9,172 nucleotides of DNA from Acidobacteriota bacterium (GTDB taxonomy: Bacteria > Acidobacteriota > Thermoanaerobaculia > Multivoradales > JAHZIX01): NCBI GenBank assembly GCA_020439725.1, contig JAGQSE010000261.1, positions 1 to 9,172 on the forward strand. Direction: 5' to 3'. The position numbers were made by a program, and so were the translations under genes. Under the pieces are notes generated by a model, which saw nothing but the letters and a program-made list of their open reading frames with translations, ran no database searches and was not told where the DNA came from. Positions 1 to 4,835 of this stretch are shown in pieces. Position 1 is the stretch's first letter; each line of letters begins with the position of its first letter.

Positions 1-270
1 GTCTGGCTGCCGGGGCAGGATGCCTATCGCGAGATCTCCTCGTGCTCCAATTGCACCGACTTCCAGGCCCGCCGCGCGGGCATCCGCTATCGTCCCGCGG
101 GCGGTGGCAAGGCACGCTTGACCCACACCTTGAACGGCTCGGGCCTCGCCGTTGGCCGCACCCTGATCGCGATCCTCGAGAACTACCAGGACGCCGACGG
201 CACCGTTCGCATCCCCGAGCGCCTGCGCCCCTACATGGGCGGTCTCGAGCGCATCAGCCCTCGCGCCTGA
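1..270 (+). CDS. serS: Seryl-tRNA synthetase, C-terminal part (5' end outside window)
   Basis: This is the last 89 residues of seryl-tRNA synthetase, the cytoplasmic enzyme that charges tRNA-Ser (and also tRNA-Sec where present) with serine. The frame is open from base 1 and stops at TGA 268-270. The class II synthetase motif 2 continuation is visible as YREISSCSNCTDFQARR (in-window residues 9-25), and motif 3 as THTLNGSGLAVGRTLIAILE (residues 41-60). The ending IPERLRPYMGGLERI is also typical of bacterial SerRS. The tRNA-Ser gene follows 59 bp downstream on the same strand, so enzyme and substrate RNA lie side by side. A 10-bp direct repeat (CCTGCCTCCG at 271-280 and 299-308) lies in the spacer. 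The start, N-terminal coiled-coil arm and regulation are outside the window. The identification is very secure. Confidence 0.97.
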   Translation, partial: VWLPGQDAYREISSCSNCTDFQARRAGIRYRPAGGGKARLTHTLNGSGLAVGRTLIAILENYQDADGTVRIPERLRPYMGGLERISPRA

Positions 271-329
271 CCTGCCTCCGCGGTCGGTTTCCCGCGCGCC
301 TGCCTCCGAAGTAAGCTAGGCCTCCCACC

Positions 330-419
330 GGAGGGGTGGCAGAGTGGTCGATTGCAGCGGTCTTGAAAACCGCCGTCGGTGCAAGCCGACCGTGGGTTCG
401 AATCCCACCCCCTCCGCCA
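330..419 (+). tRNA. tRNA-Ser (anticodon UGA), CCA encoded
   Basis: This is a complete cloverleaf. The acceptor stem GGAGGGG (330-336) pairs with CCCCTCC (409-415), followed by discriminator G416 and an encoded CCA (417-419). The anticodon stem GCGGT/ACCGC (357-361/369-373) encloses loop CTTGAAA with anticodon TGA at 364-366, reading UCA and other UCN serine codons. The long variable arm between 374 and about 392 is the class II hallmark of tRNA-Ser. The T arm is GTGGG-TTCGAAT-CCCAC. A TAAGCT box at 312-317 could be a weak -10, 12 bp before the mature 5' end, but no good -35 is seen. The 3' end sequence is partly duplicated just downstream (see the repeat at 413-444). Confidence 0.97.
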
Positions 420-444
420 AGCTCCCCTGTCCGCCAAGCTCCCC
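413..444 (+). repeat. Tandem-like duplication of the tRNA-Ser 3' end
   Basis: A 15-bp sequence (TCCGCCAAGCTCCCC) occurs at 413-427, covering the last 7 bases of the tRNA including CCA, and again exactly at 430-444, with TG between the copies. The second copy lies in the 36-bp spacer before the convergent PhyH gene end. It could be a slippage duplication or a small remnant of site-specific integration at the tRNA 3' end. No integrase is present in the window. Confidence 0.8.
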
Positions 445-455
445 CGCTCGACGAT

Positions 456-1643
456 TCACGACCCGTGGCGCCAGCGCCGCAGCCAGCGGAGCGGTGCAGT
501 GAGGGCCTTGCCGAGACGGAGCGATGGGGAGGCTTCGACCGCGTCGAGGAGGGCCTGGAGGCGCTGATTCATCCCCCACAGGTTGGCGTTTTCGGCTTCG
601 ACGCCGCGGAGGAAGTCGTTGTCGGCGCGGAGGTGCTTGATCTCGTAGTTGGAGATCCGGCGAAGCGCGTCGGCGCCGTCAGCGTCACCCTCGGCTTCGC
701 TGATGTCGAGCCACAGCTTGTGGGTACCGTCGGCCTCGAGCTCAGGCAGATCGAGGCCGCGGTAGCGCGCGGTCACGGGCTCGCCGGTGCGCACGTCGAC
801 GACCTTCTTCAAGTAGAGATCTCCGAGGATCGGCGTCGAGAAGATCGGCACGTAGTACAGGCAATCCTCGAAGTAATAGTGCGTCACTTGCGACCACCGG
901 CTGCTGCCGGGGCGGCGGATCTGGCCGCCGCCGTGAACCAGCCCGGCGGCCCAGATCAGCGCCGTCCCCTTGGGCGCCTTGAGATCGAGCCGTTCGAGAC
1001 CGCCGCTCGTCATCAGGTCCTCGACATAGTCCTCGAAGCGGTCGTAGTCCTGGTAGGTGAACGCTTCGAGAGCGCCGGGCCGGTTGTGATTGAGCACCCG
1101 GAGCCCCAGCTCGGCGAACCCGGCCTCGGGCAGGCGGTGCGAGCCCGGGTAGTAGAAGAGCGTGCCGTTGTCCTCGTCGACATCCTCGAGAGCCACCCAC
1201 ACGCCGGCGAGGAAGCGCGGCGGGTAGGAGTTGAAATGCACCGTGTCCGGGTGGGCTCGCTGCTCGCTGCCGACGCGGAAGTCGAGTGTCTGGAAAGGGA
1301 TCGGACGGCGGCCGTAAAGCTCTTCGAGCACCTCGACGAGTGGCCGGAAGGCCGCGAGCTCGCGCACCGCCGGGCACTCCTTCCAGGCGTCCTGGAAGCG
1401 CGCGCCGGAGCAGCGCGGATCTTCCGACGAGCTCTCGAAGAGTCCCGCGACCTGCTCGCGCACCCGGTCGAGAAGCTCGTCGGGAGCGGCGTTCTCGACG
1501 ATCAGATAGCCGTGCTCATGGAAGAAGCGGGCCCGCTCCGTCTGCTCGGGGGACAGCTTCCGCGCCGCCAGCTCGCGCTCGAAGAAGGGGGATTCGGTCC
1601 ACGGGACCTCGAGGTGATAGCGCGGCGGATCGGGGGTCGGCAT
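456..1643 (-). CDS. Phytanoyl-CoA dioxygenase (PhyH)-family Fe(II)/2-oxoglutarate oxygenase with C-terminal coiled-coil tail
   Basis: The 395-residue product belongs to the PhyH family of non-haem Fe(II)/2-oxoglutarate oxygenases, which hydroxylate lipid-like or small-molecule substrates; the substrate here is unknown. An N-terminal helix pair with FFHEHGYLIVENA (40-52) is typical of PhyH. The double-stranded beta-helix carries the iron ligands H131-P-D133 and a distal His at H237 in ALIWAAGLVHGGG. R249 (GSSRWSQVTHYY) is the likely 2-oxoglutarate-binding Arg. VALEDVDEDNGTLFYYPGSH (150-169) is the classic core. Residues 330-370 look like a short coiled coil, followed by SPSLRLGKALTAPLRWLRR (372-390), a tail resembling the C-termini of many polysaccharide glycosyltransferases and methyltransferases. 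It is convergent with tRNA-Ser. No Shine-Dalgarno precedes the ATG; a TAGAAT box lies 6 nt upstream. No signal peptide is seen, so it is cytoplasmic. The family is secure; the pathway is not known. Confidence 0.9.
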   Translation of the reverse strand: MPTPDPPRYHLEVPWTESPFFERELAARKLSPEQTERARFFHEHGYLIVENAAPDELLDRVREQVAGLFESSSEDPRCSGARFQDAWKECPAVRELAAFRPLVEVLEELYGRRPIPFQTLDFRVGSEQRAHPDTVHFNSYPPRFLAGVWVALEDVDEDNGTLFYYPGSHRLPEAGFAELGLRVLNHNRPGALEAFTYQDYDRFEDYVEDLMTSGGLERLDLKAPKGTALIWAAGLVHGGGQIRRPGSSRWSQVTHYYFEDCLYYVPIFSTPILGDLYLKKVVDVRTGEPVTARYRGLDLPELEADGTHKLWLDISEAEGDADGADALRRISNYEIKHLRADNDFLRGVEAENANLWGMNQRLQALLDAVEASPSLRLGKALTAPLRWLRRWRHGS

Positions 1644-1649
1644 GGGGTG

Positions 1650-1655
1650 ATTCTA
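1650..1655 (-). promoter_or_regulatory. Candidate -10 box for a leaderless PhyH transcript
   Basis: On the minus strand TAGAAT (5 of 6 matches to TATAAT) ends 6 nt before the ATG at 1643, with CACCCC between. No purine-rich ribosome-binding sequence is present. This spacing would place the transcription start at or near the A of ATG, giving a leaderless mRNA. No clear -35 hexamer is seen at 15-18 bp upstream. Confidence 0.35.
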
Positions 1656-1699
1656 GCGGGGAACGGTAGTGAGCAAAGGCCCTCTCTCTCGTTCGCAAG

Positions 1700-1850
1700 C
1701 TGCAGCGTGGGAACCAGTCCGCGACGCTTCAGCGTCGCACGCCGAGCCGCGAGAGGGCGTTCGGCAGGCTGCGGTGGACCGCACTCCAGCCCCGCTGGAG
1801 CGGGGCTGGATGTCCTCGCAGAGCTCACCGTCAGGGCTCCCACGCTGGAG
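1700..1850. repeat. 151-bp foldback (MITE/REP-like) element
   Basis: The element is bounded by imperfect inverted repeats: CTGCAGCGTGGGAAC at 1700-1714 and GCTCCCACGCTGGAG at 1836-1850, matching at 13 of 15 positions as reverse complements. Inside are a 7-bp stem with a TTCA loop (1721-1738), GCCGA/TCGGC arms (1741-1745/1761-1765), a 4-bp stem (1771-1782) and a near-perfect 26-bp palindrome (1785-1810) built on TCCAGCCCCGC. The multi-stem shape resembles dispersed hairpin repeats or non-autonomous mobile elements. Only one copy lies in this window, so repetition in the genome is inferred. It may be the landing site of the adjacent IS110 element, or part of that element's left end. Confidence 0.55.
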
Positions 1851-1862
1851 TCAGCTATAAGA

Positions 1863-1970
1863 GCCCGATAGAGATGGAGGATGGGGATGCCTCGGAAATG
1901 GAGGCAGAAGCCATGGAGGCTTCGCCCTACAGCTGGAGGTCATCCCCATGAGAAAGCGTATCTATCGGGC
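1863..1970 (+). ncRNA. Structured leader of the IS110 transposase; bridge-RNA or translation-control candidate
   Basis: Nested inverted repeats can fold as one RNA. The outer stem is GCCCGATAGA (1863-1872) with TCTATCGGGC (1961-1970), 10 bp exact. The inner stem is ATGGGGATG (1881-1889) with CATCCCCAT (1941-1949), 9 bp exact. Between them lie hairpins GCCTC/GAGGC (1889-1905) and GAAGCC/GGCTTC (1907-1923). Unpaired 8- and 11-nt strands separate the two long stems, forming an internal loop. The inner stem includes the first two bases of the transposase ATG and lies next to its GGAGG, so folding should hide the start. IS110 elements are known to carry a guide (bridge) RNA in a non-coding end; whether this is that RNA is inference. 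Confidence 0.45.
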
Positions 1971-3216
1971 GCAATCCGTCAAGACTCTGGATTTCGCGGC
2001 GCTGACCCAGCGCGTCCGCCAAGCACCGCGCGTGGTCTTTGGCGTTGATGTGGCCAAGACCGTGATGGTGGCCTGCCTGAAAGTGGAGGCCGAGTCCGTC
2101 GTGGCGACGCTGAAGTGGAACCACCTCGAGCAGACGGCTCAGGTCCTGACCTGGCTAGCAAGCCTACCGGTCCGGGTCGAGGTGGCTCTCGAGCCGACGG
2201 GGACGTACGGCGACGTGCTGCGCTGGCAGAGTCAGCGCGTGGGCTTGGCCGTCTTTCAGGTCAGCCCCAAAAAGGTGCACGACAGCCAGGAGCTCTACGA
2301 CGGGGTTCCGAGCACCCACGATGGCAAGGCGGCGGCCCTGGTCGGGTGGTTGCACTGGCAGGGTCGCAGCCAGCCGTGGACCGAGCGCTGCGACCGAGAT
2401 CGGGCTCTGGCCGCGACCGTACAAACCCTGTCGCTCTACCAGGTCCCGTTCCAGCGGTGTCTGAGCCGGTTGGAAGGGCAGCTGGCGCGCTACTGGCCCG
2501 AGCTGACCGAGCGGATGGAGTTGAAGTCCGTCACGCTGCTCGAGCTGCTGAAGACCTTTGGAAGCCCCGAGGCCGTGGCCGCCTCGGCCCGAGCCGCCGA
2601 AGAGCTGATGCATCGAATCGGTCGCTCCTCGCTCCACCCTCAGACGATTCCGGCGGTCCTCGAGTCGGCACGCACGACCCTCGGAGTCCCCATGGTGGCG
2701 GCGGAGATCCTCGCGCTCCAAGAGCTCGCGACCGAAGCCCGGCGGCTGCAGCAGGCGATTCACCGCGTCGAGACCGAGCTACGGGCCCTGAGCCACTCCG
2801 AAGAGCTCCTCGAGCGACTCGGTGAGGTGGTCGGGTCGGTCACCGCCGTGGTGATGACGGTCTACGGCGGGCGCGTCACCGCCTACCCCAACGCGGGCAG
2901 TTGGGAGAAAGCCTTGGGACTCAATCTGAAGATTCGCAGTAGCGGGCTTCATCGCGGCCAGCTGCGGCTGAGCAAGAGAGGCCCGAGCTTGGTGCGCAAG
3001 TACCTGTACCTGGCGAGCTTGCGCTGGATCCGCCTCGATCCGGTCGTGCGGGCTTGGTACGAGGCGAAGGTCCAGCGACAAGGAGGTCGGCTGCGCAAGA
3101 AGGCCGTCGTCGCCGTGATGCGCAAACTCGCTCGGGCTCTCTGGTGGGTCGGACAGGGACGAGCCTTCTCGACACGTCAGCTGTTCGACACGCGCCGTCT
3201 CGGCCTGGCGTCCTGA
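1948..3216 (+). CDS. IS110-family transposase (DEDD recombinase)
   Basis: The 422-residue protein has the two-part layout of IS110 transposases. An N-terminal RuvC-like DEDD domain carries FGVDVAK with D34, then LEPTGTY with E82, then VPSTHDGKAA with D125. A helical middle (about 145-285) follows. The C-terminal Transposase_20 domain begins near GEVVGSVTAVVMTVYGG (292-308) and holds GLNLKIRSSG (324-333), where S332 is the likely catalytic serine, and LSKRGPSLVRKYLY (341-354). Length is normal for the family. GGAGG at 1935-1939 lies 8 nt before the ATG and supports this start. Oddly, the fourth acidic residue expected three residues after D125 is A128, which may impair catalysis. It ends at TGA 3214-3216 without frameshift. 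The subgroup (IS110 or IS1111) is not resolved. Confidence 0.93.
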   Translation: MRKRIYRAQSVKTLDFAALTQRVRQAPRVVFGVDVAKTVMVACLKVEAESVVATLKWNHLEQTAQVLTWLASLPVRVEVALEPTGTYGDVLRWQSQRVGLAVFQVSPKKVHDSQELYDGVPSTHDGKAAALVGWLHWQGRSQPWTERCDRDRALAATVQTLSLYQVPFQRCLSRLEGQLARYWPELTERMELKSVTLLELLKTFGSPEAVAASARAAEELMHRIGRSSLHPQTIPAVLESARTTLGVPMVAAEILALQELATEARRLQQAIHRVETELRALSHSEELLERLGEVVGSVTAVVMTVYGGRVTAYPNAGSWEKALGLNLKIRSSGLHRGQLRLSKRGPSLVRKYLYLASLRWIRLDPVVRAWYEAKVQRQGGRLRKKAVVAVMRKLARALWWVGQGRAFSTRQLFDTRRLGLAS

Positions 3217-3473
3217 CGATCCCCAAACCTCTCGGCACGAGAAAGGAGCAGCGTAGCGACAAACACTTCGGCGTTCGACTCGGTCTCTGACGGGCGACCT
3301 TCGTTCCCACGCACGATCCTTCGAGATCCGGCTGGAGTCCCAAGGCGCCCGGAGGAGAGACGGTGGGGTGACCATACCCGATGAAGCTGATTCAGTGCCG
3401 ACCCGGACACTCAACGATCGACAGCTTCGGTGAACCCTCATCCACACTTTCCAGAGACCCCGCGACCGCCCTG

Positions 3474-3568
3474 GAGTCCTCGCACGAACCGGTCGGCGAG
3501 ATTCGCATCGTCTCCCGTCTCCAGGTCGGGATCCCGGTCCGCCCGCCTGCTAGGAATTCGTGCGACTC
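3474..3568 (+). other. Long-range stem in IS110 downstream region
   Basis: CGCACGAA (3481-3488) pairs with TTCGTGCG (3557-3564), and GAGT (3474-3477) pairs with ACTC (3565-3568) across a 3-nt bulge, closing a 68-nt loop that contains the palindrome CGGGATCCCG. In the IS1111 branch of the IS110 family the guide RNA is encoded downstream of the transposase, so this is an alternative position for it. The evidence is pairing only. Confidence 0.25.
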
Positions 3569-3621
3569 GAGGCCCCCACCCTGCAGTCCTTCGGCGAGCT
3601 TGACACGGCTTACGACAGCGT

Positions 3622-3648
3622 AGGAGCGAGAAAAACGACCTTGCTCCT
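3622..3648. other. 9-bp hairpin with A-rich loop
   Basis: AGGAGCGAG (3622-3630) pairs with CTTGCTCCT (3640-3648), including one G-U pair, around the 9-nt loop AAAAACGAC. It could be a transcription terminator lacking a T-tract, part of the IS right end, or an RNA structure. Its role is not known. Confidence 0.35.
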
Positions 3649-3687
3649 CGGCGGCCTGGCGCCCGCCCTACGGCCGTCGGTGTGTGA

Positions 3688-3719
3688 GAGACAAGGGTGT
3701 GCGGCAGCACACCGGTCTC
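3688..3719. other. Two-tier hairpin upstream of selD
   Basis: GGTGTGC (3696-3702) pairs perfectly with GCACACC (3707-3713) around loop GGCA, and the outer GAGAC (3688-3692) pairs with GTCTC (3715-3719). It lies 29 bp before the selD start. It could end transcription coming from the IS or act as a regulatory site. The downstream strand has no T-tract. Confidence 0.4.
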
Positions 3720-3726
3720 CCGCTCG

Positions 3727-3748
3727 CCCGCGGGATATCATCCGCGGG
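3727..3748 (+). promoter_or_regulatory. selD start region: inverted repeat with -10-like box in its loop
   Basis: CCCGCGG (3727-3733) and CCGCGGG (3742-3748) form an exact 7-bp inverted repeat around GATATCAT. The loop holds TATCAT (3736-3741, 5 of 6 to TATAAT), which ends 6 nt before the GTG start of selD at 3748. No Shine-Dalgarno precedes the GTG. This spacing fits a leaderless transcript starting at the GTG, with the inverted repeat as a possible operator over the promoter. No -35 match is seen. Confidence 0.35.
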
Positions 3749-4797
3749 TGGAAGAGAACCGGCGGAAGTTCCGCCTGACGGCTCTCGCCGCGTCCGGCGG
3801 CTGAGCGGCCAAGATCGGTCCGGGGGACCTTGCCTCGATGATCGAACGGCTCACCGGCATCGCCGGGGGGGACGGGAGAGTTGTGGTCGGGCCCCAGACC
3901 GCCGACGATGCCGGCGTCTTCCGGTTCGGCGACCGCGCGCTGGTGGCGACGGCAGACTTCATCACTCCGGTGTGCGACGACGCGCGACGCTTCGGCCGGG
4001 TGGCCGCCACCAACGCGCTGTCCGACGTCTTCGCCATGGGTGGTCGCGCGCTCTTCGGCCTCAACCTGTGCTGTTTCCCGGGAATCGGGTTTCCCCTCGA
4101 AGAGCAGTCGGAGATCCTCGAAGGGGCCGCCGAGGCGCTCCGTGATGCGGGGGCGGCGCTCCTCGGTGGGCACTCGGTGCGCGACAACGAGCTCAAGTTC
4201 GGCCTGGCGCTGCTCGGCGATGCGGATCCGGACCGCTTGCTGACCAACGCCGGCGCGCGCGCCGGTCAGCGTCTGCTCCTCACCAAGCCGCTCGGTACCG
4301 GCGTGCTGATCAACGCCTACAAGCTCGACAAGACCGACGCGGCGGGTCTCGAGCCGGCCATGGAGCAGATGGAGATCCTGAACCTTCGCGCCTCGGAGCT
4401 GGCCCTTTCCCACGGCGTCAGCGCCGCCACCGACGTCACCGGCTTCGGGCTCGCCGGTCACGCCCTCGAGATCGCTCGGGCGTCGGCGGTGGGTCTCCGC
4501 CTGCGCTTCGAGGCGCTACGCGTGCTGCCGGGGTTCTACGAGCTGGCGCGCGCCGGCGTCTCCACCGGCTGCACCGGGCTCAACCGGCGATACACCGAGG
4601 CCGCCATGGGTTGGCCCGCGTCGCTCGCCGCCGAGCAGCTCGAGCTCCTCTTCGATCCTCAGACCTCCGGCGGTCTGCTCCTCGCCGTACCGGCGGAGCA
4701 GGCCGGCGCTCTGCTCGATGCGCTGTTGGCGTCGGGGCATGCCGCGGCGGAGATCGGCGAGGTCGTCGCGGGCGACGCGCGTCTCGAGATCCTCTAG
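3748..4797 (+). CDS. selD: Selenide, water dikinase (SelD), selenoprotein form with in-frame UGA = Sec19
   Basis: SelD makes selenophosphate from selenide and ATP in the cytoplasm, the selenium donor for selenocysteine and selenouridine. The 349-residue frame starts at GTG 3748 and reads through TGA 3802-3804. Before the TGA it encodes FRLTALAASGG and after it AAKIGPGDL, matching the catalytic N-terminus of E. coli SelD (Cys17, Lys20), so codon 19 is Sec and K22 the conserved Lys. Later motifs are complete: TADDAGVF (51-58), TADF (68-71), RVAATNALSDVFAMGG (84-99), LLGGHS (138-143), LTKPLGTGVL (178-187), TDVTGFGLAGH (228-238), DPQTSGGLLLA (303-313). Starting at ATG 3838 instead would remove the catalytic residue and the glycine-rich segment. 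A SECIS-like stem follows the TGA. It converges with the secreted-protein gene 38 bp away. Confidence 0.93.
3805..3836 (+). promoter_or_regulatory. Candidate bacterial SECIS element inside selD
   Basis: Directly after the TGA, GGTCC (3817-3821) pairs with GGACC (3825-3829) around the loop GGG. The stem continues as AA/TT (3811-3812/3830-3831) and GGC/GCC (3807-3809/3832-3834), with bulges on the 5' side only (C3810 and GATC 3813-3816). The apical loop begins 17 nt after the TGA and starts with G, which fits the bacterial SECIS consensus as I recall it. Such elements are bound by SelB to insert selenocysteine. Confidence 0.6.
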
Positions 4798-4809
4798 CGC
4801 TGCGAGCGC
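4797..4809. terminator. Weak hairpin in the selD / secreted-protein convergent gap
   Basis: GCGCT (4797-4801) pairs with AGCGC (4805-4809) around GCG, overlapping the last base of the selD stop codon. The stem is short and no T-tract follows on either strand, so a terminator role is only possible. Confidence 0.2.
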
Positions 4810-4835
4810 ATTCCGGCCGCAGGTTTGGAAGCGAC

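Larger units (their letters stand above)
1863..3216 (+). mobile_element. IS110-family insertion sequence (ends not located)
   Basis: One transposase gene and its folded leader define the core of this element. IS110-family elements lack normal terminal inverted repeats and leave no or minimal target duplications, so the true ends cannot be read from one copy. The left end lies somewhere between about 1850 and 1863 if the foldback element at 1700-1850 is a target, or further left if it is part of the IS. The right end lies at an unknown position in the gene-free stretch 3217-3747. The insertion separates the PhyH gene from selD. Confidence 0.6.
3217..3747. other. 531-bp gene-free region between IS110 transposase and selD
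   Basis: I recognise no protein or tRNA here; open frames in this stretch have no family motifs. It must include the right end of the IS110 element and the upstream region of selD. Visible structure includes an exact 9-bp inverted repeat TCGCACGAA/TTCGTGCGA (3480-3488/3557-3565) with a further GAGT/ACTC pairing after a bulge, an imperfect 12-bp direct repeat (3469-3480 and 3579-3590, 11 of 12), and three hairpins at 3622-3648, 3688-3719 and 3727-3748. A TTGACA hexamer sits at 3600-3605 but has no convincing -10 at the right distance. Confidence 0.6.

Noticed and set aside
316..579. Minus-strand open frame reading GVGFEPTVGLHRRRFSRPL
   Set aside because: This is the antisense translation of tRNA-Ser, a well-known false protein.
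336..1871. 511-residue open frame on the plus strand
   Set aside because: It runs through the tRNA-Ser and antisense to the whole PhyH gene, has no family motif, and is explained by high GC.
3600..3626. TTGACA at 3600-3605 as a selD promoter
   Set aside because: The best -10-like box (TAGGAG) is only 15 bp away and poor, and it would leave a leader of over 100 nt that still has no ribosome-binding site at the GTG.
3217..3747. tRNA-Sec (selC) or a small gene in the gap before selD
   Set aside because: No long-acceptor cloverleaf with a TCA anticodon or T-arm pattern was found, and open frames there have no family features.
3838..4797. SelD starting at ATG 3838
   Set aside because: It would remove the catalytic Cys/Sec and conserved Lys, whose codons are present in frame just upstream.
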